Source of the DNA: Palsa-504 sp963739615
GTDB lineage: Bacteria > Actinomycetota > Actinomycetes > Streptosporangiales > Streptosporangiaceae
NCBI GenBank assembly: GCA_963739615.1
Contig: CAVUBD010000018.1
Span: 75,878-139,877, forward strand
Direction: 5' to 3'
DNA: 64,000 nt
Shown here: in pieces, positions 8,508 to 18,004 of the stretch
Position numbering within the stretch: position 1 is the stretch's first letter
How the letters are laid out: every line of letters begins with the position of its first letter
The notes under the pieces: generated by a model
What the model saw: only the letters and a program-made list of their open reading frames with translations
Told to the model about the DNA's origin: nothing
Database searches by the model: none
Translations under genes and position numbers: made by a program

Positions 8508-9155
8508 GTGACTGAATCACCTCGGGTGCGCAGAGTCCGGGCCGACGTGCCGGCGCTGCCGCCGCGGCCTGCGATAGATGGCACACGGGGCCGGATCATG
8601 CTCGCCGGGCTGGGCCTGTTCGCCGAGCACGGGTTCCACGGGACGTCGATCCGTGACATCGCCGCCGCAGCAGCCGTTCAGTCCGCCTCGCTGTACGCCC
8701 ATTTCCCTTCGAAAGAAGCAATCCTCGCGGAGCTGGTCCTGGCCGGCCACGAGGAGCACCACACCCGCCTGGTGACCGCGCTGCTCCAGAGCGGCACTGA
8801 CCCCCGCGACCGCCTCGCGGCGCTTGTGCGCGCCCACATCCGGGCCCACACCGACTACCCGATGCTCGCCGTGGTGGCCAACAACGAGATGCACGCGCTG
8901 TCACCCACGGCCGCCGCGTCGGCGGCTGCTGTGCGCCGCCGGTCCGAGGCACTGCTGGCGGAGGTACTGGCCATGGGCCACCAGCAAGGCGTGTTCAACG
9001 TCGTCCACCTCGAGGCGACCGCCGCCGCGATCGGCGGCATGGGCATCCGGATCGCCAGCTGGTACCCGGCACCCAAAGGCGACCTCAACCCCTCCCAGCT
9101 GGCGGACGTGTACGCCTCCCTAGCCCTGCGCATGGCCGGAGCGAGGCAACAGTGA
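8508..9155 (+). CDS. TetR-family transcriptional regulator
   Basis: From GTG 8508 the protein has about 215 residues. The N-terminal DNA-binding domain reads GRIMLAGLGLFAEHGFHGTS, then IRDIAAAAAVQSASLYAHFP, SKEAILAELV, the canonical TetR helix-turn-helix. The C-terminal part is an all-helical ligand-binding domain with no recognisable subfamily signature. A GGAG sequence precedes the start at a suitable distance. It is transcribed divergently from the hydrolase and acyl-CoA ligase genes and likely represses them and itself through the palindromes between. The genes it faces suggest an acyl or acyl-CoA effector, but that is inference. Confidence 0.85.
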   Translation: MTESPRVRRVRADVPALPPRPAIDGTRGRIMLAGLGLFAEHGFHGTSIRDIAAAAAVQSASLYAHFPSKEAILAELVLAGHEEHHTRLVTALLQSGTDPRDRLAALVRAHIRAHTDYPMLAVVANNEMHALSPTAAASAAAVRRRSEALLAEVLAMGHQQGVFNVVHLEATAAAIGGMGIRIASWYPAPKGDLNPSQLADVYASLALRMAGARQQ

Positions 9156-9179
9156 CCCGCGTGGCCCGACCGCTTGAAG

Positions 9180-9440
9180 CTACGGCGGGCCGCTCTGGAT
9201 AAGTGTCGCAGGGACCGGCCCGGTGGTGCTGCGCACCACCAAGCGGGAGTCGAGGAGGATGTCGCGCGGCGGCATGCCGGGCTTGCCTTCCAGCCGCTCG
9301 ATGACCGCCTCGACGGCGAGCCGGGCCATCTGTTCCGGGTCCTGGGCGACGGTGGTGAGGTTGATGTGGGTGAGGCGGGCTAGCCGCGAGTCGTCGTAGC
9401 CGATTCGCCGCGCGGCGGCCGCCACCGGCGCCACCGTCAC
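9180..9440 (-). pseudogene. LacI-family regulator, C-terminal fragment
   Basis: About 80 residues remain of the effector-binding domain: IGYDDSRLARLTHINLTTVA, then DPEQMARLAVEAVIERLEGK, and LLDSRLVVRSTTGP, a classic LacI/PurR ending. The helix-turn-helix and most of the periplasmic-binding-protein-like core are missing. Upstream of about 9440 the sequence belongs to something else. No sugar operon is adjacent, so its former target is unknown. Confidence 0.7.
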
Positions 9441-9547
9441 CCTGGCCGCTCCGCAGCCGGGACGTGTTTGAGGCCGCCTTCGATCTCCCTGGACCCTTCG
9501 CGGCGGCGGTGGGTAGCGTGGCACGAAACGGGAACGGGTGGTGCGGC

Positions 9548-9860
9548 ATGACCGATACGGGAAGCACGGAACCGGCAGTGGCCGTGGCCGGGGACCAGCA
9601 GCGGCGCCCGGGCGAAACGGTGCTGATTACCGGCGCCTCGTCTGGGATCGGGCGGGAACTGGCCAGGCTGTTCGCAGCCGATGGCGCGGAGCTTGTGCTC
9701 GTCGCCCGCAGCGAGGGCAGATTGCGTGAGCTGGCCGACGAGCTCGCCGCGGAATACGGAGTCCAGGCGCGGGTCGTGCCCGCGGACCTGAGCCTGGCTG
9801 CCGGTCCTGGCGAGATCGTGCAGGCGCTGGCGGACCAGCACATCGACGTGGATGTGCTGC
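9548..9860 (+). pseudogene. Short-chain dehydrogenase, N-terminal fragment
   Basis: From ATG 9548 the frame shows the NAD(P)-binding Rossmann start ETVLITGASSGIGRELARLF, then ELVLVARSEGRLRELADELA and VVPADLSLAAGP. At about 9860, after ALADQHIDVDVL, the family sequence stops and the frame runs into antisense of the neighbouring regulator. The Ser-Tyr-Lys catalytic part is absent. The open frame continues to 10060, but that part is not family sequence. Confidence 0.7.
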
Positions 9861-10354
9861 CCCCGGGCCACCTCTCTTACCAGCCCGGTCAGCAGCGCAA
9901 GCTCGCTCTCGCGGCCGACCAGCACACCAGCCGGGGTCACCGGGGGCAGTCCTGCTGCCCGCAGATCGACACGAGCAGCCGCCGGGAGTTCTCGCGGAGG
10001 GGCCGACCGGCTGTCGTCCTGCTCAGCTTCTGCCGGACTAGCGGGCATGAAGATTCGTGACCACAGATCAAGGAGATGCTCCGCGGCGATGTCCTCCGCG
10101 GCGAGAATCTCAGCCAGCCTCCTGACCGCATTCCGGGACGGCATGGACTGGGCATTAAGCCACCGCCCCCATTGCGATTTGCTATAGAAGGACGGATTAT
10201 CGGCAGCTGGCTTAAAAGACGAGGTCAATTCTTCTAGCGCGCGACAAGTGAATCCAGCCACATCGGTCAACCGTCGCAGCTCGAGGAAGAACTCCTGCTC
10301 GGGCTGTGTCAGCCCGGCAGGCAGCGGCAGCCGGCCTCGACCAGGATTCCTCAT
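9861..10354 (-). pseudogene. HTH/AAA-type regulator, N-terminal fragment
   Basis: From ATG 10354 the protein starts MRNPGRGRLPLPAGLTQPEQ. It has a helix-turn-helix-like segment found at the head of actinobacterial regulators (FFLELRRLTDVAGFTCRALE, then SKSQWGRWLNAQSMPSRNAV), followed by a linker and VLVGRESELALLTGLVREVA. The last motif is the usual beginning of an AAA/NB-ARC ATPase domain. Family sequence stops at the same junction (about 9860) where the opposing SDR fragment stops. The Walker A motif and everything after it are lost, so no functional ATPase can be made. Confidence 0.6.
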
Positions 10355-10669
10355 GCGAAACCCCCAGCCACACTGGTCACGCCAGTGTGATCCCCGCTAC
10401 GGACTAAGGGTTGTCCCTGTACGTCCCAGTGCGGCCCAACATATCCCATCCCAGAGCTGGCCACAGCCGAGATGTCACCATTCCATAAAGGGACTTCACA
10501 GTGCCTGCGGCCGGGGCCTGGCCAGGCACTCTTCGAGACAGTAGTGAGGAACCGACCGGCGAAGACGGGACAGGCGACAGCCGGCCCGAACACCGTTTTC
10601 TTGACTCATTCCTTTGCGAAAAAAGGAAGATTCGCTACATCGGACAAGCTTATTGGGGCTGGAGGCATA
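10355..10669. other. Intergenic region between divergent regulator fragment and kinase
   Basis: I see no gene here. The stretch is less GC-rich near 10590-10650 and contains a TTGACT at about 10602, which might be a -35 element for the kinase. No matching -10 is convincing. GGAGG at 10661-10665 is the ribosome binding site for GTG 10670. Confidence 0.4.
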
Positions 10670-12100
10670 GTGAGCGGGAAGCTTCCGGGGAAGGTGAGCG
10701 TGCCTGCGAGTGTTCCGGTCGGCTCGCAGATCGCCGGGTACCGGTTGGAGGACCGGATCTGCGCGGGCGGGATGGCCGTGGTGTTCAGGGCGGTGGACGA
10801 GCGACTGGGCCGCCGGGTGGCACTGAAGGTCTTGCCCCCCGAACTGGCGGCGGACGGGGAGTTCCGGGAGCGCTTCATCCGGGAGTCCCGGGCTGCAACC
10901 GCAGTGGATGACCCGCACCTGATCCCGGTGTACCAGGCCGGCGAGGCCGATGATGTGCTGTTCATCGCGATGCGATACGTGGCCGGCGGGGACGTCCGGT
11001 CGCTGGTGCGACGCGAGGGCCCGCTATCCCCGGAGCGCATGGCCGCCATCGTCTCGCCGGTAGCGTCGGCTCTCGACGCGGCACACGCCGCCGGCCTGGT
11101 GCACCGGGACGTCAAGCCGGCGAACATGCTGCTCGATGTCCGCCAGGGCCGACCCGACCACGTTTACCTGGGAGATTTCGGGATCAGCAGGCAGATGCTG
11201 CCGGCGGCCGGACTGACCGGAACGGGGCACTTCCTGGGGACCGCCGATTACTGCGCCCCGGAGCAGATTCAGGGCTTGCCGGTGGACGGGCGCGCTGATC
11301 AGTACGCGCTGGCGTGTACGGTGTTCGAGCTATTGTCCGGTCAGCCGCCGTTTCGCCGGGACGAGGCCGCGGCGGTGATCTGGGCACAAATGACAGAGCC
11401 GCCGCCGTCGCTGACGTCACGGCAGCCAGGCTTTCCGGCTGCGGTAACGGCGTCCTGGCGAAGGCACTGGCGAAGAGGCCAGAGATTCGCTACGCGACGT
11501 GCCAGGCATTCGCTGACGCACTGCGCGCGGCGCTCGGCCTTACGCTCTATAACCCAGGCACCCCGCCGATCGCCGAGGCCGACCGCCTGCAAGCCGGGGC
11601 GAGGCATTGCGCCGGAGACGCCATCGGGCGGCTTGCTACCCAGAACGGGCCGACCGAACCAGCCAAAGACGCCAGCATCTCACCTGTTCGAATCATCTGC
11701 GATGACCACGGCCACCGCTCCCGGCATCGCAGCCCTCGACGCCGACGCTCTGTCCCCTTGACCTGGATAGAAGGGATCGGCGCGCTGGCCGTGGCGAGCC
11801 TGGTGGCCTGGCTCATGTTGGTCAATCCGGCCACCAGTCGCAGCCCATCCCGGTCCCCGGGAACTCACGGAGCCGTAACTTATTCCGAGACGGTCGGCGT
11901 CGGGGCGCACACATGGAACGATTACTTCCAGGCCAACGGGGTCCAAGGGCAATGGATCAGCGCCGGTCAAACCGTGCAAGTCAGTTGCAGGGTCCAGGGC
12001 TCCTGACATAACGGCTTAGTGACTGTTTGTCATATCTGGTCTGGCCTGCGATTTTGCCTTGTTTTTCATGCGTTCCGGCCTGCGCGGGCGCCTTGGCCCC

Positions 12101-12141
12101 GATAGAATTACACCAGTGTAAGGCGGATCCCGGGAGGCGGC
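12101..12141 (+). promoter_or_regulatory. Palindrome and ribosome binding site before IS transposase
   Basis: TTACACCAGTGTAA at 12108-12121 is a perfect 6-base-arm palindrome just upstream of GGGAGGCGGCC and ATG 12143. TAGAAT at 12103-12108 could be a -10 element. The palindrome may be a transposase or host regulator site; this is inference. Confidence 0.35.
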
Positions 12142-12142
12142 C

Positions 12143-14376
12143 ATGGCGATGCGGCTGGGCCAGCTGCCGCTGCCGTGGCTGCCCGAGGGCGCGGTCCAGG
12201 TCGCGCCGGGTATCGGGGTCGTGCTGGATGCTGAGGGCGGCGGCGCCGTCTGGGTGCACGGGATGGCGGCGTACTGGTGGGCTGCCGGGGACTGGGCGGG
12301 CCGCAAGCTGGCGGCGGTCCAGCTGGCTGAGCTGACAGGGGCGGATAAGAAGGACATCGCGGCGGCGTTCGGGACCGATGCGGCGACGTTCTGGCGGTGG
12401 CGCCAGGCCTACGCCGAGCACGGGCTGGCCGGGCTGCTTCCGGGGAAGCGGGGGCCGAAGGGACCGAGCAAGCTCACGCCGCAGATGACAGCCCGGATCC
12501 AGGAGCTGGCCGCGGACGGGTCGCTGTCGCAGGCGGAGATCGGCCGCCGGTGCGGGGTGTCGGAGTTCGCGGTGCGCACCGCGCTGGGCCGCGCCGGCGT
12601 GCGCAAGGCCGCGGCGCAGCCTGACGCCGATGATGGCGGTGCCGGCTGGGAGCAGGACGAGCTGCCGGTACTGCCGGATCCGGTGCCGCGGGACGGCGAG
12701 CGGGTGCTGGCCCGGTTCGGGCTGCTCGGCGAGGGCGCCGTCCCGGTGTTCACGCCGGGCGCGAAGGTCCCGCTGGCCGGGCTGCTGCTGGCGCTGCCCG
12801 CGCTGGCCGGCACGGGGCTGCTGGCCTCGGCCCGGGCGGTTTACGGCCGGCTGCGGGACGGGTTCTACGGGCTGGAGACGGTCCTGGTGCTGCTGGTGTT
12901 CCTGGCGCTGCTGCGCGAGCCGCGCGCCGAGGGCGCCACCCGGGTCCCGCCCGCCGCGCTGGGCCGGGTGCTCGGGCTGGACCGGGCGCCGGAGGTCAAG
13001 ACGATCCGCCGCAAGCTCGGCGAGCTCGCCGCCGCGCGGGAGAGCCGCGGACCTGCAGCTGGCCATCGCCCGCCATCATGCTGCCACGCGGCCTGATGAC
13101 CTGGGATTCCTCTACATCGACGGGCATGCCCGCGCCTACTTCGGCACCAGGGACGTGCAGAAGATGCACCTGGCGCGGATGAAGCACCCCGGACCGGGAA
13201 CCGAGGAGACCTGGGTCACCGGCCAGTCCGGGGACCCGGTGCTGGTGGTGATGGCCGAGCCGTCCGCCTCGCTGGCCGCCCAGGTCAAGGACCTGCTCCC
13301 GGACCTGCGCCGGATCTGCGGCGACGGCACGCAGCCGGTGCTGTGCTTTGACCGGGGCGGCTGGTCCGGCGACCTGTTCGCCGAGATCATCAAGGCCGGG
13401 TTCGGGCTGCTCACCTACCGCAAGAACGAGGCCGGCAAGGAGACCCCCCAGGTGGCGGACGACGCGTTCACGGTCATGACATGGCGCGGGGACGACGGCC
13501 GCGACTGCGCCTATGACGTCGCGGACACCCGCGTCACGCTCACGATCGCCAGCGGCGAGCACAAGGGCGAGGTGCTGGACCTGCGGCAGGTCACCCGCCG
13601 CGACAAGGGAAAGCAGGTACACATCCTCACCACGAGCGGCAAGGATGAGCTGCCCGCCCCGGGCGTGATCTACCGGATGACCGGCCGGTGGCGGGAAGAG
13701 AACTGGTTCCGCTACGGTCGCGCGCACTACGCGCTGGATTCCCTCGACTCCTACGCCGTCACCCTCGATGACCCGGATCGTAAGGTGCCGAACCCGGCGA
13801 AGAAAGCAGCATCCGCCGCGGTCAGCGCCGCGCGCAAGGCGCTCGCGAGCCGCCGGGGCGACCCGGCAGCAAAAGCTGGGCAAGCTCCGGAACCCGGCCC
13901 CCGGCGAGGAGATCACCATCACCAACGCGATGCTCGCCAGGCTGGACGCACCCGTCGATGCCGCCCGCCGCAAGCTCCAAGAAGCCCAGGCCGCCGCCAG
14001 ACAGGTCCCCGCCAAGATCCCGCTGCGCGAGCACAACCCGGACATGGTGCGGCTGGAGGCCGAGACCAAGCTCATCACGCACGCGGTCAAGATGGCCGCG
14101 TTCAACGCCGAGACCGCCCTGGCCCGCGCCCTGCACGGCAGCTACGCCCGCGCCGCCGACGAGGCATACGCCCTGATCCGCGAAGCACTCACCGCCAGCG
14201 GCGACATCATCCCCGGCGACGGCACCCTCACCATCCGCCTCGACCCGCTGTCCGCGCCTCGCCGCACCCGCGCCCTCTTCGCGCTCTGCGAGCAGCTCAA
14301 CGCCACCGCGACCCGCTACCCCGGCACCCAGCTGACCCTGCGCTACGAGGTCAAGGACCACCCAGGCGCTGCATAA
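12143..14376 (+). pseudogene. Transposase of the kinase-gene IS, two frameshifts
   Basis: A DDE transposase of about 740 residues when frames are joined. The N-terminal part has a helix-turn-helix region (LAELTGADKKDIAAAFGTDA, then DGSLSQAEIGRRCGVSEFAV). Near 13045 the frame shifts; the catalytic part then shows FLYIDGHARAYFGTRDVQ (first Asp), VLCFDRGGWSGDLFAEI (second Asp) and GRWREENWFRYGRAHYALDS (likely Glu). A second shift near 13860 precedes the C-terminal helical region, which ends KDHPGAA. Each frame alone is truncated, so this copy should not transpose by itself. It matches the decayed copy at 32894 through most of its length and shares only motifs with the intact transposase at 1346. 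Confidence 0.75.
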
Positions 14377-14571
14377 ACGATCTCCTATGTCGGGAGTCCT
14401 GGGGTCCAGGGGTACCAAGTGCAGGACGGAAACCTTTGGTGGTACCGGATTGCCTCGCCGCAATGGAACAACAACTTCTACGCTTCAGCCGACGACTTCT
14501 GGAACAATGGCAAGACTTCCGGGAATTTTCACGGATCGAGCCTAGTCGACTTCAACGTACCCGCCTGCTAA

Positions 14572-15031
14572 GCGGGGCGAGCTGACCTCATGACCATAAC
14601 ATCGCGGATCGGTAAGGCTCCCGCTGACCTAGTACATGCCCAAGCAACCTCATCTCAGCTATTGACTATTGACGGCTCTGACCAGCACTGGTACCGTCGG
14701 AAGTCGTTGCCCAGGCCCCGATTGCACCGGTGACCGGCTCGGCTGCCCCTGCCTGCATATTTACACATCGCGGCCGTGCGCGGAAATGCGCGCTCATGCC
14801 GCGTTGGGCGCGTGGGCGATGGAGATCTCGGCTTAGATTGCCTGGGTCCAGAGCAGCTCTAGCATCCTCACAGTGGGCCCGGACCGGCTCAGGCTACGGA
14901 TACCGGATGTATCAGGTTCCGCGCCGGGCCCTCCGTCTTTATGGCGACGGCTAGCCCAGCTTCTGCGCCTGGTTCGGCTGGATCAGCGGGCCACTTGAAG
15001 GCTTCATCAACTGATTTTACTGGAGGTCCCC
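14572..15031. other. Intergenic region upstream of the GH13 gene
   Basis: No gene is supported in these 460 bp. Short open frames lack family motifs. A possible promoter lies at 14669-14697 and a ribosome binding site (TGGAGG) precedes the GH13 ATG at 15032. Confidence 0.4.
14669..14697 (+). promoter_or_regulatory. Possible sigma70-type promoter for the GH13 gene
   Basis: TTGACG (14669-14674) and TACCGT (14692-14697) are separated by 17 bp. The -35 is good and the -10 is weak. It lies 335 bp before the GH13 start, so a long leader would be needed. Confidence 0.3.
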
Positions 15032-16741
15032 ATGTCCGATCCGACGTCGGTCGCCCAGATCGATCTCACGCCGATCCCTGGGAAGAAGTATTTCAGCATC
15101 GACCGCGAATGGCGCGAGGAGTTCATTTACTTTCTCATGGTCGACCGGTTCCAGGACGAGACCGGGAGGCCAGTGACCGGCGGCGCCGGCCGGACCTCCG
15201 GTGTCGATACCCCCGATGCATTCTTCGGCGGCAAGATCGCAGGTATCACGAACAACCTCCCCTACATCGCCGGCCTGGGGTGCACGGCGATCTGGCTCAC
15301 ACCGGTCTTTGAGAACAACGGGGACTCTTACCACGGGTACGACATCAACGACTACCTGAGCATCGACCCGCGGTTCGGGACGAAACAGGACCTGATTGAC
15401 CTGGTCGACGCGGCGCACAGCTTCACGAAGAACGGGAAGCCTTTCCCCATCCGGATCATCCTCGACGTGGTGATCAACCATTCGGGGGACAACTGGTTCT
15501 ACCCGGGCGGTTTCCCTTTCTTCTACTCCAACAACCAGCAGTTCGGATTCGGAGGGTTCCGGCGACCCGACCGGCCAGTGCCCACCGAGTTGAGGAACCC
15601 CGACTGGTACCACCGGAGGGGAGAGATGAGCAACTTCGATACGCCCCCGGAAGACCAGTTCGGGGACATAGCGACGCTCAAGGACTACGCCAACGACGAC
15701 GACGCGGTCGGCTCCGACGTCATCAATACTCTCATCAAGGCACACGCCTACTGGATTCGCGAGGCCGACGTCGACGGCTTCCGGGTCGACGCCGTCAAGC
15801 ACATGGGGGAGCTGGCTAGCTCCCGGTTCTGCTCGAACATCCGCGAGTACGCCTACAGTCTCGGCAAACGTGGATTCTTTTTGTTCGGTGAGGTGGCCAC
15901 TCCCTCGGACGACATATACAACCAATACATCGGCCAGAACACTTCCCGGCTCGACGGCAATAACACGGTCTTCTTCGGCCTGGACTCGGTGCTCGACTTC
16001 CGCCTGGCCGAAGGTGTTTTCGCCGATCCCGGTAATGCCCCGCTCCGAGACGTCCTGACGGGACGCCAAGGTCCGCAGACCTTGTTCAACCGGCTCGAAG
16101 CACAGCGTGATCGCGCCCTGAACCGCGGTGAAATCGGGCGCTATCTGGTGACCTTCGTGGACAACCACGACTCCTTCTGGCAACCCACTGGCCGCTTCCC
16201 CGCACACGCTAACGACAACCAGGTCATCGCAGCTATCGGATTCCTGCTCTGCGCCCTCGGGACGCCATGCATCTACTACGGGGACGAGCAGGGCCTCGCC
16301 GGCGCCGGCGGAGACAACCAGATGCGCCAAGCCCTATTCGACAAGGCCGGCAATAGAAGCCTGCTTAACACGCAGTGCCGCATCTACCAGGAGATCGCCG
16401 CGATCGCGGACGTGATGCGGGCCCAGGAGTCCCTGCGCTTCGGGCGCATGTACTACCGTCAGATCTCCGGTAACGACCAGAACTTCGGCTTCCCGTTCGG
16501 TTCGGCCTACACCCTCGCCTTCTCCCGGATCCTCTACCCGCAGGAAGTGCTCGTCGCCTACAACGTCTCGGACCAAGCGCGCCACGACGCTATCGCAGTC
16601 GACTCGGTGCTGCACCCCGATGCGTCAACGATGTCATTCCTGTACGGAGGCGCCGGCGCCGTGCCGGTCCAGACGGCCGCCGACGGCACACGTTTCGTAC
16701 ACCTCGACCTGGGGCCGCACCAATTCGTGATCCTGCATTAG
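15032..16741 (+). CDS. GH13 alpha-amylase-family glycosidase, cytoplasmic
   Basis: A 569-residue alpha-amylase-superfamily enzyme. It would hydrolyse or transfer alpha-glucosidic bonds in starch/glycogen-type oligosaccharides or trehalose-type substrates. The (beta/alpha)8 barrel motifs are all present: LDVVINH (region I), VDGFRVDAVKH with nucleophile Asp253 (region II), LFGEVATP with acid/base Glu287 (region III) and TFVDNHDSF with Asp380 (region IV). Tyr-rich YHGYDINDYLSIDPRFG and CIYYGDEQG are typical. There is no signal peptide or carbohydrate-binding module, so it should act inside the cell. ATG 15032 follows TGGAGG. It stands alone, with a hairpin downstream at 16918. The exact specificity is not readable; codon use is ordinary. 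Confidence 0.9.
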   Translation: MSDPTSVAQIDLTPIPGKKYFSIDREWREEFIYFLMVDRFQDETGRPVTGGAGRTSGVDTPDAFFGGKIAGITNNLPYIAGLGCTAIWLTPVFENNGDSYHGYDINDYLSIDPRFGTKQDLIDLVDAAHSFTKNGKPFPIRIILDVVINHSGDNWFYPGGFPFFYSNNQQFGFGGFRRPDRPVPTELRNPDWYHRRGEMSNFDTPPEDQFGDIATLKDYANDDDAVGSDVINTLIKAHAYWIREADVDGFRVDAVKHMGELASSRFCSNIREYAYSLGKRGFFLFGEVATPSDDIYNQYIGQNTSRLDGNNTVFFGLDSVLDFRLAEGVFADPGNAPLRDVLTGRQGPQTLFNRLEAQRDRALNRGEIGRYLVTFVDNHDSFWQPTGRFPAHANDNQVIAAIGFLLCALGTPCIYYGDEQGLAGAGGDNQMRQALFDKAGNRSLLNTQCRIYQEIAAIADVMRAQESLRFGRMYYRQISGNDQNFGFPFGSAYTLAFSRILYPQEVLVAYNVSDQARHDAIAVDSVLHPDASTMSFLYGGAGAVPVQTAADGTRFVHLDLGPHQFVILH

Positions 16742-16917
16742 TTCCTCCGCCACGCCCTGACCCGTATGACCGCGGACGGTGACCTATAGCTACTGTAGCT
16801 TACACACCGTTCTCAACGGTAATAGCCAGTACCGACGCCACCCACGAGAACGTACTCATTTGCCGCTGTGAGATTTGCCGAGCCGTTGAGAGCTATGCGA
16901 TCTTGGGTGCTGGGCGG

Positions 16918-16938
16918 CCGGGCTCGTATCGAGCCCGG
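16918..16938. terminator. Perfect hairpin between convergent genes
   Basis: CCGGGCTCG and CGAGCCCGG are perfect 9-base arms around TAT. It lies about 180 bp after the GH13 gene and 48 bp beyond the end of the converging GNAT gene. It has no U-run, but this position suits a bidirectional terminator in a high-GC genome. Confidence 0.55.
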
Positions 16939-16985
16939 AGCGATAGGTCATGGGCTGCCCGGAACGTGATCAGGCACGCGGCACG

Positions 16986-17468
16986 CTACAGCGCCAGGCC
17001 CATGATGACAGAGTCCCACAGCTCACCGCTGGCTCGCCTGTATTGCCCGGTGCGCCGCCCCTCCTCGATGAAGCCGGAATGACGGTACAAGGCGATCGCG
17101 GTCGTATTGTGCGCGAATACCTCAAGGCAGAGCTTGTGCAGCCCCTGGCCGCGCGCCCGGCTGATCGCCGCCTGGACAAGCGCCGAGCCGACCCTGCGGC
17201 CCCGCCAGCCGCGGTCGACCAGCATCCCGAGCTCGCCGAAGCCGTGTCGGCTGGCCTCGACGTGGAGCATCCCGACGATCTGGCCGCCGGCCACCGCGAC
17301 GAGCGATCCGGCGGCAGTACGGGCGAACTGCACGGCACGCTCGTCGATGTCGACCGGCGGCTCTGTCGCGATCCCGGTGCGTTCCCCGGCCACGGCGGCG
17401 AAAAGCTCCGCCATTGCCCGCGCATCGTCGGCCGCTGCGGGCCTGACCGTGAATTGTGCCACCGGCAT
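16986..17468 (-). CDS. GNAT-family N-acetyltransferase
   Basis: A 160-residue acetyltransferase. Motif A for acetyl-CoA binding is ELGMLVDRGWRGRRVGSALV (about residues 90-110), followed by LCLEVFAHNTTAIALYRHSG (motif B with the usual Asn and Tyr) and a C-terminal DSVIMGLAL. The family transfers an acetyl group from CoA to an amine of a protein, antibiotic or small molecule; the acceptor cannot be read. Start is ATG 17468. It is a single gene converging on the GH13 gene with a hairpin between them. It is intact and of normal length. Confidence 0.85.
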   Translation of the reverse strand: MPVAQFTVRPAAADDARAMAELFAAVAGERTGIATEPPVDIDERAVQFARTAAGSLVAVAGGQIVGMLHVEASRHGFGELGMLVDRGWRGRRVGSALVQAAISRARGQGLHKLCLEVFAHNTTAIALYRHSGFIEEGRRTGQYRRASGELWDSVIMGLAL

Positions 17469-18004
17469 ATGCTCTCATTTTCAGCAAGTCATGCCGGGCC
17501 AGACCCCATCGCACGCTGTACGCGGGCCAGTTGCGGCCGGTTCGCAGATCCGATCATGCCGGGTACAGCGTGCCGGGTCGGGGCGTGACATGGCCGGTCG
17601 GCGCGGGAAGTGGTTCCGGCGAAGTCCTGAGGTTCAGATCCGGGCGTTTGGCGGCCCAGGGGAAGAGTCATGCGAGGTAGTCCGGGTCGAGGCAGAGATA
17701 GTTCCCGGTCAGCCGCGCCGCATCCGGCGGCATCTGTTCCGTACCTTCGGCCCCGTCAGCCACCCGGCTGGAACATGGGTGCGCCGGGTGACCGTGGAAC
17801 GCGTCTTTGACTGGGCACAACGGGAAGCCGGACGGTGCGCGGAGCCCTCCGATCCCGGACCGCCGGGTACGGCCGCGACGGACTTCCGGCCGCCAGGCCA
17901 CCCGGATCTAACATGAGGGCCGACCTTGGGAAAAGGCGCGCAGGTGATCGGCCGACCGCCAGCACGGCTGATATGCGGCCTGAGCATGGTTGCTTCCGCG
18001 GGGG
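17469..18004. other. Gene-free region between GNAT and SDR genes
   Basis: No frame in these 536 bp has recognisable family sequence. The open frames here are extensions or shadows of neighbours. I see no strong repeats. A degraded gene cannot be excluded. Confidence 0.4.

Larger units (their letters stand above)
11995..14401 (+). mobile_element. Insertion sequence in the kinase gene, 2407 bp, GGGTC duplication
   Basis: The left end reads CAGGGCTCCTGACATA and the reverse complement of the right end CAGGACTCCCGACATA. GGGTC lies at 11990-11994 and again at 14402-14406. Excision rejoins the kinase frame precisely. The left end is nearly identical to that of the element at 32746, so the two are related. 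The transposase gene inside is broken. Confidence 0.8.
10670..14571 (+). pseudogene. Hanks-type Ser/Thr protein kinase, frameshifted and split by an IS
   Basis: From GTG 10670 (GGAGG five bases upstream) the kinase domain is complete in outline: CAGGMAVVFRAVDERLG (glycine loop), RVALKVL (ATP lysine), LVHRDVKPANMLLD (catalytic loop), LGDFGISRQ (metal aspartate) and YCAPEQIQGLPVDGRADQYA. Around 11440 the frame shifts; the C-lobe continues in another frame (ALAKRPEIRYATCQAFADAL). A single membrane helix (IGALAVASLVAWLMLV) and an extracytoplasmic domain (GAHTWNDYFQANGVQGQW) follow. At 11995 an IS interrupts the gene. Removing it and one GGGTC copy restores SCRVQGYQVQDGNLWWYRIA and a C-terminus ending FNVPAC at TAA 14569-14571. 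The original protein was a membrane-anchored sensor kinase with a small Trp/Asn-rich external domain. Both lesions must be real or repaired for function. Confidence 0.8.

Noticed and set aside
9548..10060. Full-length SDR of 170 codons
   Set aside because: Family sequence stops near 9860. The remaining codons are antisense of the regulator fragment.
12143..14376. Programmed frameshifting in the second IS transposase
   Set aside because: No A-rich slippery sequence is present at either shift, and the related intact transposase at 1346 is a single frame. Decay or indel error is more likely.
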